From Mesorhizobium sp. B2-1-8 (GTDB taxonomy: Bacteria > Pseudomonadota > Alphaproteobacteria > Rhizobiales > Rhizobiaceae), in contig NZ_CP083952.1 in assembly GCF_006442545.2 (NCBI RefSeq), forward strand, positions 2,411,501-2,475,500: a stretch of DNA of 64,000 nucleotides, in the 5' to 3' direction. Position numbers and translations under genes: made by a program. Every line of letters starts with the position of its first letter. Position 1 is the stretch's first letter. Shown one piece after another: positions 18,519 through 26,980 of the stretch. Under the pieces are notes generated by a model. That model worked only from the letters and a program-made list of their open reading frames with translations. It did not search any database and had not been told where the DNA came from.

Positions 18519-19076
18519 ATGATCGAGATCGTCAAACCGGCGCTTGAACATCTGCCGTCCTACAAGGCGGCGCTCGAACGCGGCTGGTCGCCGGACAATG
18601 TGCGGCTCCTGGAGGCGACGCGCGAACAGCTCGCGGCCATAGAAGAAAATCCCACGGCGTTCCTCGCCGACCTCGATGATCCCGAGGCCAAGGGCGCGCC
18701 CATCACCTTGCCAGACGACACACAAGTGCCACGCCTGCCGGGCTTCCGTCGCTGGATCTGGGACGGCGAAGCGTCGGGCTCGATCGGCTTCCGCTGGCAA
18801 AAGGGCACGGCGGAACTGCCGCCGCACGTGCTTGGCCATATCGGCTACGCGGTGGTGCCATGGAAGCGGCGGCGCGGCTATGCCACGCAGGCCTTGCGGC
18901 TGATGCTGGACGAGGCGAGGGCGGTGGGCTTGCCCTATGTCGAGATTACCGCCAAGCCGGGCAATCCGGCCTCGCACAAGGTGATCCTGGCCAACGGCGG
19001 CAAACTCATCGAGCGCTTCTTCGAGGACGCCGCCTATGGCGGGGTGGAAAGCCTGCGGTTCCGGATTGAGCTGTAG
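18519..19076 (+). CDS. GNAT-family N-acetyltransferase
   Basis: A 185-residue GNAT protein. The core contains HIGYAVVPWKRRRGYATQAL (acetyl-CoA-binding R-R-x-G-Y-A loop) and the late VEITAKPGNPASHKVILANG segment, where the N-x-A-S-x-x-x-x-x-x-N-G pattern is typical of RimJ/RimL-like and COG3981-type members. AAGGAG sits 8 bases before the ATG at 18519; a longer frame upstream has no good site. The acceptor substrate is unknown. It ends 2 bp before the convergent P1 peptidase stop codon. Confidence 0.85.
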   Translation: MIEIVKPALEHLPSYKAALERGWSPDNVRLLEATREQLAAIEENPTAFLADLDDPEAKGAPITLPDDTQVPRLPGFRRWIWDGEASGSIGFRWQKGTAELPPHVLGHIGYAVVPWKRRRGYATQALRLMLDEARAVGLPYVEITAKPGNPASHKVILANGGKLIERFFEDAAYGGVESLRFRIEL

Positions 19077-19078
19077 CC

Positions 19079-20116
19079 CTATCGCCTTTTGGCCTCGTCG
19101 CGCAGCCAGTCGGCGAGCGATGCGCGATGCGTGCCGGACCTGCCGGTGAAAGCCTCGGCGGACAGCATGGAGTTCAGCACCGTTTCCTGCGTCGCTTCCG
19201 CCGCCGCCTGGAAGAGAATGTCGATGCGTGCTTCGTTGAGCGCGAGCAGCGGCACCAGATCGCGGTTTTCATCGTGGTCGATAGCGTTGCCGGTGCTGAA
19301 GGCGATGGCGATGTCGCCGCTGCCATTGCCCCAGAAGGAACCGAGCCTGGCGACGCCGGCGCCCGCGCGGCGCGCCACACGCTCCAGCTGACGGTTTTCG
19401 AGCGGCACATCCGTCGCCAGCACGACCATGATCGAGCCGCGTTCGGCCTCGGCCTGCCGCCTGGGGTCGGGCCGGCGCCCATCGGGCAGGAGGAGGTCTC
19501 CGGGCCGGCCGAAATTCGACAGGACGAGAACGCCAAGATGATGTCCGCCGCCAAGCGCGATCTTCCTGGACGCGGAGCCGATGCCGCCCTTGAAGCCGAA
19601 GCAGCTCATTCCCGTTCCGGCGCCGACATTGCCCTGTTCGACCGCGCCTTCACGGGCATCGGCCAACGCGGCAAGGGCATGCTCCTCCGATATCGCCATG
19701 GCCTGGATGTCGTTCAGCGGACCGTCATTGCACTCACCGACCACCGGATTGACGGTTCCAGTGGTGCGGCCGATCTCGGGGTTCTGGCGGATGGCGTCAC
19801 AGATCAGCGCCGTGGCGCAGGTGCCGACTGAAAGCGTGTTGGTCAAGAGGATAGGCGTCTCGATGGTGCCGAGTTCCTCGACCTGCATCAGCCCGACGGT
19901 CTTGCCGAAGCCGTTGATGACATGGCATGCCGCCATCACCTTGCTGCGGAACAGGTTTCCGCCATGCGGCAGGATCGCGGTCACGCCGGTGTTGACGTCG
20001 CCGTCGCGCAGCGTGCAGTGACCGACGCGCACGCCGGGCACATCGGTGATCGCGTTGTGCGTGCCCGCCGGCAAGGTGCCGCGGGTCAGGCCGAAATCAG
20101 CGACGGTCCTTGCCAT
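19079..20116 (-). CDS. P1-family self-processing peptidase (DmpA-like)
   Basis: A 345-residue member of peptidase family S58 (DmpA/BapA). These are N-terminal-nucleophile aminopeptidases that cut themselves before a Ser. The expected cleavage site is the Gly-Ser in RGSIMVVLATDVPLENRQL; other family signatures are TDVPGVRVGH near the start and GTGMSCFGFKGGIGSASRK. It probably hydrolyses small peptides or amides. Its ATG at 20116 lies one base after the stop of the upstream MFS gene (TAACATG), so translation is likely coupled. Confidence 0.9.
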   Translation of the reverse strand: MARTVADFGLTRGTLPAGTHNAITDVPGVRVGHCTLRDGDVNTGVTAILPHGGNLFRSKVMAACHVINGFGKTVGLMQVEELGTIETPILLTNTLSVGTCATALICDAIRQNPEIGRTTGTVNPVVGECNDGPLNDIQAMAISEEHALAALADAREGAVEQGNVGAGTGMSCFGFKGGIGSASRKIALGGGHHLGVLVLSNFGRPGDLLLPDGRRPDPRRQAEAERGSIMVVLATDVPLENRQLERVARRAGAGVARLGSFWGNGSGDIAIAFSTGNAIDHDENRDLVPLLALNEARIDILFQAAAEATQETVLNSMLSAEAFTGRSGTHRASLADWLRDEAKRR

Positions 20117-20117
20117 G

Positions 20118-21302
20118 TTATTCGGCGGCCGCCGGTACCGGCGGGCTGATGTCGCTGCGCCGTTCCCAGAGTTGGGAGATGACAGCCACGATGACGGCAA
20201 CCGCCATCGCAAAGGCGCCAACAACCGGCAGGCTGCGATAGCCGTAGCCTGCATTGAGCATGGCGGCGCCCAGCGACGCGGCCAATGCGATGCCGATATT
20301 GAAGCCGGACGGGATGAGCGAGGCGGCGAGGCCGGAAGCGTCGGCCGTCCAGGACAGGATGCGGGTCTGGATCGGGGTGCCGATGGCGAAGTTGAGGCCG
20401 CCCCAGACGATGACGGCAATAACCATCGGCACGGGGTAGGGGCTGACGGCATAGATGATGGCCAGCGTCACCGCCTGCAGGGCGAGCATGGTGATCAGCG
20501 ACGGCATCAGTTTCCAGTCCGACAGTTTGCCGCCGAGAAAGACGCCAAGCGTGGCGCCGACGCCGTTGAGCAGCAGCACCCAGGGCACCAGATTTTCGTC
20601 GAGCCCTGTCACCTCCAGCAGCGTCGGGGTGATGTAGGTGAACAGGCAGAACTGGCCGAGCATCAGCATCAGCATCAGGATCAGCGAGGTCCAGACCTGC
20701 TGGCGCGCCAGCACGCGGACTTCGCTGGCAAGGCTCGCCGCCTTGGCCTGATATCCGGTGGTGCGCGGCAACAGGGCCGCCATGGCCAGAGTTGCCGCCA
20801 CGCCCAGTGCGCCCATCACCCAGAAGGTCGCGCGCCAGCCCCAGATGTTGCCTATGGCAGTGCCGGCCGGCACGCCGATGACGTTGGAGACGGTGAGGCC
20901 CGACAGGATGACGGCGACCGCCATGCCGCGCTGGTCCTCGCGCACCAGGCCGACCGCGACCACCATGGCGACGCCGAAATAGGCGCCATGCGCGACAGCC
21001 ACGGCAATGCGCAGCAACAGCATTGAGGTGAAATCGGGCGCCAGCGCGCAGGCTGCCTGGCCGATGGTGAAGGCGACGGCGAGGCCGAGCAGCAAGGTCT
21101 TGCGCGGCAAGGACTTGGTGGCGAGCGCCAGCAGCGGCCCGCCGATGGCGATGCCGCAGGCATAGCCGGAGACGAGATAGCCGGCGGAGGGAACCGAAAC
21201 GCCAAGCCCATGCGCCACCTGCGGCAGCACGCCGGCGATGACGAATTCGGTGGTGCCGAAAGCGAAAGCGGCGATGAACAAGGCGACGAGCGGCAGCGAC
21301 AT
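20118..21302 (-). CDS. MFS transporter, DHA1 (AraJ/PbuE-like)
   Basis: A 394-residue, 12-helix major facilitator protein. The opening FIAAFAFGTTEFVIAGVLPQ and the first loop (ATKSLPRKTLLL) match the DHA1 purine/arabinose-polymer/drug efflux branch (AraJ, PbuE, YdhP). It is cotranscribed with the P1 peptidase gene, separated by one base. A joint role, for example exporting products of peptide or amide hydrolysis, is an inference from the coupling. The start has a weak site (GAGGG, about 9 bases upstream). Confidence 0.87.
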   Translation of the reverse strand: MSLPLVALFIAAFAFGTTEFVIAGVLPQVAHGLGVSVPSAGYLVSGYACGIAIGGPLLALATKSLPRKTLLLGLAVAFTIGQAACALAPDFTSMLLLRIAVAVAHGAYFGVAMVVAVGLVREDQRGMAVAVILSGLTVSNVIGVPAGTAIGNIWGWRATFWVMGALGVAATLAMAALLPRTTGYQAKAASLASEVRVLARQQVWTSLILMLMLMLGQFCLFTYITPTLLEVTGLDENLVPWVLLLNGVGATLGVFLGGKLSDWKLMPSLITMLALQAVTLAIIYAVSPYPVPMVIAVIVWGGLNFAIGTPIQTRILSWTADASGLAASLIPSGFNIGIALAASLGAAMLNAGYGYRSLPVVGAFAMAVAVIVAVISQLWERRSDISPPVPAAAE

Positions 21303-21419
21303 GAAAAAGAAACCCTCGAAATACAGGGGCTCAAACCATGGATAGCCGTGGCAGGCAATCCAGAAATTGTCGACGTCGTTTTAGCTTTTCTTGACCAAGT
21401 CCGTTGGTCACCGGTCCCG

Positions 21420-21629
21420 TCAGGTCGCGGACTTACGTCCGTAAGGAATCTTCAGCCACGCCCGCTCATGAAAATAATAGAGCAGCGACTTGGTGACGAC
21501 TTCGGTCATGCCGATGGCTGCCGCCAGCTTGATGCTTCCGGTCACCACCAGCGAGATGATCATCGTATCGATTGTGCCGGTCACACGCCAGGAAAGCGCC
21601 TTGGCGAAACTGCGCGAATGGGTGTCCAT
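21420..21629 (-). CDS. DUF2061 small membrane protein
   Basis: A 69-residue protein matching the DUF2061 pattern: AKALSWRVTGTIDTMIISLV then EVVTKSLLYYFHERAW. It has one or two short hydrophobic segments and a conserved C-terminal HERAW motif. The function of the family is unknown; members sometimes sit beside adenylylsulfate kinase or are fused to it, but not here. GGAGGAAATC-type sequence lies just before the ATG at 21629. Confidence 0.85.
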   Translation of the reverse strand: MDTHSRSFAKALSWRVTGTIDTMIISLVVTGSIKLAAAIGMTEVVTKSLLYYFHERAWLKIPYGRKSAT

Positions 21630-21761
21630 CGATTTCCTCCGGGTGGCATTAGATGCTTAGCCGACGGATGTGAGGATGAGCAAAGACTAATTTTGCCGTT
21701 GAAGCCGGAATACCGGAATCGTGTTCCCAAGTTGATGCCGATGCGGCAAATCCTTGCCGCC

Positions 21762-23426
21762 TCAGCTCGCCTTCAGCCTCGATCCCGTGAGCAGGCCGCG
21801 CTCTTCGAGCACGGGGTAGGCCATCGACGCCAGCAGCGAGTTGATCTGCTTCAGGTCGCGGATGGTGTCGAGGTGGATCGAGCTGGTTTCGATGCTTTTG
21901 GCGGTGCCTTCGCGCAGGCGCTGGAAATGGCTGGCGCTGGTTTCCTTCTCGCGGTCGCGCAACTGGTCCTTCTCCAGCACCAGCTGGCGGGCGGTCTCGG
22001 CATCGCGCGAGACCAGCACGTTGAAGGCGAGCCGGGCATTGGCCAGCACCGAGCCATGGAAGGCGCACAGTTCGCTCCAGCCTTCGTCGGTGAATTCCAG
22101 CCCGCGGTCGAATTTCTTCTTCACATGCACCAGCATGTTGCGCACGACGATGTCGCCGACCTGCTCGAGCTTGACGCAGGCGCCGATCAGTTCCTGGCAT
22201 CGCAACGCCTCGTCTTGGGTCATCGGGTTCCTGGTGACCTTGGCGAGGTAGAGCTTTATGGCCGCGTGCCTGCGGTCGACACGGTCGTCGAGGGCCGCCA
22301 GCGCCTTGATCTTGTCCGAGTCGGCGTCCTCGTAGAGTTCGATGATGCGCTTGAGCATGATCTCGACCGTCTCGCAGACCCGCACCACTTCGCGCGTGGC
22401 GTTGGCCAGAGCCTGGCTCGGCACATCGAGCGCGCCTTCGTTGAGCGCCGACAGTTCGACGACGTCGAGCGTCGCGGTCGGCGCCGGCTTGGCGCCGAGC
22501 GCCACGATTCTCTCGGAGGCTCGGTAGACCAACCCGGCCAGCGGCAGGCCGGCAAGCAGGATGATCACGTTGAACAGAATATGAGCGTTGACGATCTGAT
22601 CGGCCGCCGTCGCGCCGAGCAAGGCGACATGCGGCCGGAAGATCATGAACAGGATCAGTATGACCAGCGAGCCCAGTCCGCGCATCAGGAGGTTGCCGAC
22701 CGGCACGACACGCACTTCGGGACTCGCCGAGCGTGTCAGCATCGGCGCGATCAGCGACGAACCGAGATTGACCCCGAGGATGAGGACGAGGCCGAGTTCG
22801 GGGCTGATCAGGCCGCGGCCGGCCAGCGTCGCCATCAACAGCACCGCCGCGATGCTCGACTGGAACAGCCAGGTGATCATTGCCGCCAGCAGATAGGCGG
22901 TGATGGAATCGCTGGAGAAATAATTGAGGATGACCGGCAGCAGCTGGCTGTTGCGCAGCGGCTCGGACGCCTGCCCGATCATTTCCAGTGACAGGATCAA
23001 GAGGCCGATGCCGACCAGGATGCGGCCGGTCTGGCGCCAGTCGCGCCGCTCGGTGGCCATGAACATCACCGTGCCTGATATCAGGCAGAGCGGCACCAGC
23101 AGCGTGAGATCGAAGGTCAGCAGCTTGACCACCAGAGCCGAGCCGATCTCGGCGCCACGCACCGCCAACTGGCCGGCGGCGCCCGAGACGATGCCGGAAC
23201 CGGCGAAGGAGCCGACCAGCAAGGTGACCGCGGTCGAGCTTTGCAGCGCGATCGCAAGACCGGTGCCGGCCAGCACCGCCATGATCGGGTTGCGCATGGT
23301 GGCGCGCAGACGATGGCGCAGCACGTCGCCATAGGCGCGCTCGACGCCGGTCTTCACCATGCGCGTGGCAAACAGCATCAGCGCTACGGCGCCGGCCAGA
23401 TGCAGAAGGACGACCGAGCCGCTCAT
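21762..23426 (-). CDS. Na+/phosphate cotransporter with PhoU-like domain
   Basis: A 554-residue NptA/YjbB-type protein. The membrane half has the two inverted-repeat motifs QSST (Gln62, IALQSSTAVTLLVG) and QSS (WLFQSSIAAVLLMA), which form the sodium/phosphate site. The C-terminal ~200 residues are helical and PhoU-like (EIMLKRIIELYEDADSDKIK, then KLEQVGDIVVRNMLVHVKKK). It moves phosphate across the inner membrane; direction in bacteria is debated (YjbB exports). The ATG at 23426 overlaps the stop of a 28-codon upstream frame (ATGA), described under findings. Confidence 0.9.
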   Translation of the reverse strand: MSGSVVLLHLAGAVALMLFATRMVKTGVERAYGDVLRHRLRATMRNPIMAVLAGTGLAIALQSSTAVTLLVGSFAGSGIVSGAAGQLAVRGAEIGSALVVKLLTFDLTLLVPLCLISGTVMFMATERRDWRQTGRILVGIGLLILSLEMIGQASEPLRNSQLLPVILNYFSSDSITAYLLAAMITWLFQSSIAAVLLMATLAGRGLISPELGLVLILGVNLGSSLIAPMLTRSASPEVRVVPVGNLLMRGLGSLVILILFMIFRPHVALLGATAADQIVNAHILFNVIILLAGLPLAGLVYRASERIVALGAKPAPTATLDVVELSALNEGALDVPSQALANATREVVRVCETVEIMLKRIIELYEDADSDKIKALAALDDRVDRRHAAIKLYLAKVTRNPMTQDEALRCQELIGACVKLEQVGDIVVRNMLVHVKKKFDRGLEFTDEGWSELCAFHGSVLANARLAFNVLVSRDAETARQLVLEKDQLRDREKETSASHFQRLREGTAKSIETSSIHLDTIRDLKQINSLLASMAYPVLEERGLLTGSRLKAS

Positions 23427-23805
23427 CGCGGCGCCTGGATGCGGGCGTGGCGCGCGCCGCGGGCAGCATGGCGGCCGGTGGCGAAGGCGAGGGTAAGAAT
23501 CATGGTCATGACAGCCCTGGAATATAGCCCGGAACATTTTAGCCGGATAATAAAAATTTGTCGATTTCAAGGGCCGCCGCGAGGCGACGGCCGGTGTCGG
23601 AAAATGGACGGACCCGCAAATGGTTGCACGGGCTGGAGCGGTGGATCGGCGGGATCTGCGGCACTGTTGGCGCCGGTCTTTGCGACGATGTTTAAATCTT
23701 TGGAATAAGCGGCGGAATTCATTACACAATTGTAATGGTGGCGTTCAGTTTCGGTTCATCCCCTGGCCGTTATTCCTCTGGCATCGACAACCAAGGAGAC
23801 TTCCG
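23427..23805. other. Intergenic region with short upstream frame and palindrome
   Basis: This 379-bp gap between divergent genes contains a 28-codon reverse-strand frame (23423-23509) ending exactly on the Na/Pi gene start, and a 16-bp palindrome ATTACA-CAAT-TGTAAT at 23721-23736, about 70 bp before the RcnB-like gene. The palindrome is a plausible operator. I see no other gene. Confidence 0.4.
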
Positions 23806-24168
23806 ATGAAACGCATTGTCCTTTCCACTCTTGCTTTCTCGATGCTGGCCGCCACCTCGCTCACCGGCCAGGCAGCGCCGATGAACGAGCCGGTGGCGCC
23901 GCAGTCGAACTACACGAAAGTCGATTGGCAGAAGCCCGGCAGGCATGTCGAGAAGCGCGTGGTGAAGAAGAAGGTCGTCGTGAAGCGCAATCACTGGCGC
24001 AATGGCCAGAAATATTCCGGCTGGAGGCAGCACCAGCCGATCCGCGACTATGGCCGCTATGGCCTGCATCGTCCGGGCCATGGCCAGGAATGGATCCGCG
24101 TCGGCAATGACTATGTGCTGGTCGGCATCCTCTCCGGCGTCATCTTCGGCGCGCTTGCCGCGCAGTAA
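23806..24168 (+). CDS. RcnB-like periplasmic protein
   Basis: A 120-residue exported protein. A signal peptide covers about residues 1-24 (KRIVLSTLAFSMLAATSLTG, cut near GQAAP). The mature part is very basic (VEKRVVKKKVVVKRNHWRNG) and the C-terminal WIRVGNDYVLVGILSGVIFG matches the RcnB family pattern (WxRVGxDYVLV...G). In E. coli RcnB affects nickel/cobalt homeostasis in the periplasm; the rhizobial role is not established. CCAAGGAGA lies upstream of the ATG. Confidence 0.82.
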   Translation: MKRIVLSTLAFSMLAATSLTGQAAPMNEPVAPQSNYTKVDWQKPGRHVEKRVVKKKVVVKRNHWRNGQKYSGWRQHQPIRDYGRYGLHRPGHGQEWIRVGNDYVLVGILSGVIFGALAAQ

Positions 24169-24209
24169 TCATTGACGATAGCCGGTATCTCGCCGGCCTT
24201 TCGATGGGA

Positions 24210-24236
24210 GGCGGCCCCGCGAGGGTCGCCTTTTTT
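24210..24236 (+). terminator. Rho-independent terminator after RcnB-like gene
   Basis: The stem GGCGGCCC / GGGTCGCC has one G-U pair, the loop is CGCGA, and TTTTTT follows directly. Confidence 0.85.
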
Positions 24237-24276
24237 GGTTCGTCCTGCCCAGTCTCATGCCGATCTGCCTTGCCGG

Positions 24277-24299
24277 AAATATCACGATATGCGATATTT
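24277..24299 (+). promoter_or_regulatory. Palindromic operator of the toxin-antitoxin pair
   Basis: Inverted repeat AAATATC / GATATTT with 9 bases between (ACGATATGC), ending 5 bases before the GTG start of the toxin gene. The AT-rich right arm may overlap the -10 box. It is the likely autoregulatory site of the Xre-type antitoxin. Confidence 0.6.
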
Positions 24300-24304
24300 A
24301 AACG

Positions 24305-24553
24305 GTGAAGCGGGTCATACTTCTGCCTTTGGCGGCAAAGGCGTTGCGAAAGCATCGGGTCGATGCCGAGAGGATTTTATCGAAGATCGAAACCTATGCC
24401 AGGGACGCGAGTACGCTTGCAAACAGCGTCAAGGCCTTGCAGGGATGTTCGGCCCTGCGCCTGAGGGTCGGCGACTATCGCGTGATCTTCGAAGAGACGG
24501 ATCAAGAGATCATCGTGACCAAGATCGGACCGCGTGGATCGGTATATGACTGA
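24305..24553 (+). CDS. RelE/ParE-superfamily toxin (GTG start)
   Basis: An 82-residue toxin. It ends with the RelE-type strands ALRLRVGDYRVIFEETDQEIIVTKIG, where the R-x-GDYRVIF pattern is characteristic of mRNA-cleaving RelE-type or gyrase-binding ParE-type toxins. The start is GTG at 24305; a good purine-rich site is lacking, which fits low toxin translation. It is followed 12 bp later by its antitoxin, so the order is toxin first, as in higBA. Confidence 0.83.
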   Translation: MKRVILLPLAAKALRKHRVDAERILSKIETYARDASTLANSVKALQGCSALRLRVGDYRVIFEETDQEIIVTKIGPRGSVYD

Positions 24554-24565
24554 AGGAATGCCGGG

Positions 24566-24931
24566 ATGAACAACATCGCCTATGTCACGACGCCAGGTGG
24601 CGAGGAGCTGGCCATCCTGCCTCGCAGCGAACTGGAAGCCCTTCGTGAATCACTGGAGCATGCGCAGGCGCTTGGCGGGTTTCGTGCCGGGCAGCTTCCC
24701 GGCCTCACGCCCGATGAAGCACGAGCACTTGTCGGCGCGGTCTCTCCACTCGCTTTTTGGCGCAGATACCGCAAGCAGACCCAGGCCGTTCTCGCTGCCT
24801 CCGTGGGCGTGACCCAGAACTATCTTTCGGATATCGAGAACGGAAAGCGCGGTGGGGACGTCACGCTTTGGCTGCGGATTGCCCGCGCTCTCGAATTGCC
24901 CATCGAGAGTTTGGTCGACGACGGCGACTGA
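24566..24931 (+). CDS. Xre-family antitoxin
   Basis: A 121-residue helix-turn-helix protein. The Xre domain covers about residues 62-115 (RRYRKQTQAVLAASVGVTQN, then YLSDIENGKRGGDVTLWLRI). The N-terminal 50 residues (ILPRSELEALRESLEHAQAL) probably form the toxin-neutralising part. It should repress its own operon via the palindrome at 24277-24299. The gene lies 109 bp before dnaG. Confidence 0.85.
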   Translation: MNNIAYVTTPGGEELAILPRSELEALRESLEHAQALGGFRAGQLPGLTPDEARALVGAVSPLAFWRRYRKQTQAVLAASVGVTQNYLSDIENGKRGGDVTLWLRIARALELPIESLVDDGD

Positions 24932-25039
24932 TCGGCGGCACCGGAGGGGCGCGTTGCCCTGTGGAAACCGGGCATCGTCCGCATTAGGGGTCGTCTGAGA
25001 TCGCGGGCATGATTATATGGTGGCGAAACGAGTTCCCCG

Positions 25040-26980
25040 ATGCGCTTTCCGCCCGCCTTCCTCGACGAGATACGCGACCGCGTGTCGATTTCCTCTGTTA
25101 TCGGCCAGCGCGTGGCGTGGGATCGCAAGAAGACCAACCCGTCGCGCGGCGACTATTGGGCGTGCTGTCCGTTCCATGGCGAGAAGAGCCCGTCCTTCCA
25201 CTGCGAGGACAAGAAGGGCCGCTATCACTGTTTCGGCTGCTCGGTCTCGGGTGACCATTTCAAGTTCCTGACCGAACTCGAAGGACTGAGTTTTCCCGAG
25301 GCGGTCGAGAAGATCGCCGACATGGCCGGTGTGCCGATGCCGATCCGCGACGAGCAGGAAGAGCGGCGCGAGAAAGAACGCGCCAGCCTGACCGACGTCA
25401 TGGAGATGGCGACGGCCTTCTTCCAGGAGCGCCTGCAAGGGCCTGAAGGCGCCAAGGCCCGCGCCTACCTGCGCGACCGTGGGCTGACACCGGCGACGCA
25501 GCAGTCGTTCCGGCTCGGCTTCGCGCCCGACAGCCGCAATGCGCTGAAGGAGCATCTGGCCGCCAAGGGTGTGCCGAAGGCCGATATCGAGGCCTGCGGG
25601 CTGGTGCGCCATGGCGACGACATTCCCGTCTCCTACGACTGGTTCCGCGACCGCATCATGTTCCCGATCCCGGATTCGCGCGGCAAGATCATCGCCTTTG
25701 GCGGCCGCGCACTGGCCCCCGACGCGCTCGCCAAATACATGAACTCGCCAGACACCGAGCTCTTCCACAAGGGCAATGTGCTCTATAATTTCGCCCGCGC
25801 CCGAAAAGCCTTGGCCAAGGGCGGGACGGTCATCGCGGTCGAAGGCTACATGGATGTGATCGCGCTGGCGCAGGCCGGCTTCGAGAATGTCGTGGCGCCG
25901 CTCGGCACCGCGCTCACCGAAAACCAGCTCGAACTGCTATGGCGCATGGCGCCGGAGCCGATGCTGTGCTTCGACGGCGACAAGGCCGGGCTGAAGGCGG
26001 CATGGCGGGCAGCCGACATGGCGCTGCCGTCAGTGCAGGCCGGGCGCTCGGCGCGCTTTGCGCTGCTGCCGGAAGGCAAGGATCCCGACGATCTGGTCAA
26101 GGCCGAGGGGCCAGACGCCTTCCGCGCCGTGCTGGCCGATGCGCGGCCGCTGGTCGACCTGTTGTGGATGCGCGAGACAGCGGGCGGCGTCTTCGACACG
26201 CCGGAGCGGCGGGCGGAATTGGGACAGACGCTGCGGGAACTCAGCAGCCGCATCCGCGACGAAAGCACGCGCTACCACTACCAGCAGGAAATGCGCGAGC
26301 GGGTGCTGAGCTTCTTCGGCTCCCAGCGCAATGCGCGGCAAGGTCGTCAGGATAACGGCCGGCCCGGCGAGCGCGGCCAGGGCAAGCCTGCGCCGGGCGG
26401 GCAATTCGCCAAGCCTGGTGGCGGCCGCATGGCGATCACCGAAAGCCTCGGCCAGTCGGCGCTGGTCAAGCGCGGCGAGGGAATGTCGGTGCGCGAGGCA
26501 ACGATCATCGTCGCATTGATCAACCATCCCGCGCTGATCGACGAGAACTTCGCCCATGTCGAATTCCTCGATCTCGCCAATTCCGATCTGACCCGTCTGC
26601 ATGCCGCCATCCTCGACGCGATGGCGCATGATATGGCCAATGACCGCAACGCCGTGGTGGCGACGGTCGAGCGCGCCGGCTGCGCCGAGATCTGGGAGCG
26701 CGCCGTCGGCCTGATCAGGCGGGCGCGGCAATGGCCGGCACTGGAGACGGCGGCGCTCGAGGATGCCCGCGACGCTCTGAACCAGGCGTTGCACTTGCAG
26801 CGCAGCGCGCGGACCTTACATAAGGAGCTGAAACAGGCGGAAGCGGCGCTCGAAGCTGATCCTTCGGATGAAAACTTCCGCCATCTGATCGAAATTCAGG
26901 CGCAATTTCAGGATGTACAAGCAACGGAAGCGCTGATCGAAGGGTTCGGCGTTTCGTCAGGCAGGGCTGGACGAGCCTAA
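25040..26980 (+). CDS. dnaG: DNA primase
   Basis: A 646-residue primase that makes RNA primers at the replication fork. The CHC2 zinc ribbon uses Cys43-x2-His46 and Cys64-x2-Cys67. The RNA-polymerase/Toprim core contains EGYMDVIALAQAG and the metal-binding FDGDKAG. The C-terminal ~150 residues, after a Gln/Gly/Pro-rich linker (about 435-470), form the DnaB-helicase-interaction region. Only a weak ribosome site (ACGAG) precedes the ATG. It is followed 425 bp later by rpoD. Confidence 0.97.
   Translation: MRFPPAFLDEIRDRVSISSVIGQRVAWDRKKTNPSRGDYWACCPFHGEKSPSFHCEDKKGRYHCFGCSVSGDHFKFLTELEGLSFPEAVEKIADMAGVPMPIRDEQEERREKERASLTDVMEMATAFFQERLQGPEGAKARAYLRDRGLTPATQQSFRLGFAPDSRNALKEHLAAKGVPKADIEACGLVRHGDDIPVSYDWFRDRIMFPIPDSRGKIIAFGGRALAPDALAKYMNSPDTELFHKGNVLYNFARARKALAKGGTVIAVEGYMDVIALAQAGFENVVAPLGTALTENQLELLWRMAPEPMLCFDGDKAGLKAAWRAADMALPSVQAGRSARFALLPEGKDPDDLVKAEGPDAFRAVLADARPLVDLLWMRETAGGVFDTPERRAELGQTLRELSSRIRDESTRYHYQQEMRERVLSFFGSQRNARQGRQDNGRPGERGQGKPAPGGQFAKPGGGRMAITESLGQSALVKRGEGMSVREATIIVALINHPALIDENFAHVEFLDLANSDLTRLHAAILDAMAHDMANDRNAVVATVERAGCAEIWERAVGLIRRARQWPALETAALEDARDALNQALHLQRSARTLHKELKQAEAALEADPSDENFRHLIEIQAQFQDVQATEALIEGFGVSSGRAGRA

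Noticed and set aside
20046..22991. Forward open frames of 326 and 593 codons opposite the MFS, DUF2061 and Na/Pi genes
   Set aside because: They are antisense to three recognisable membrane-protein genes and have no domain content.
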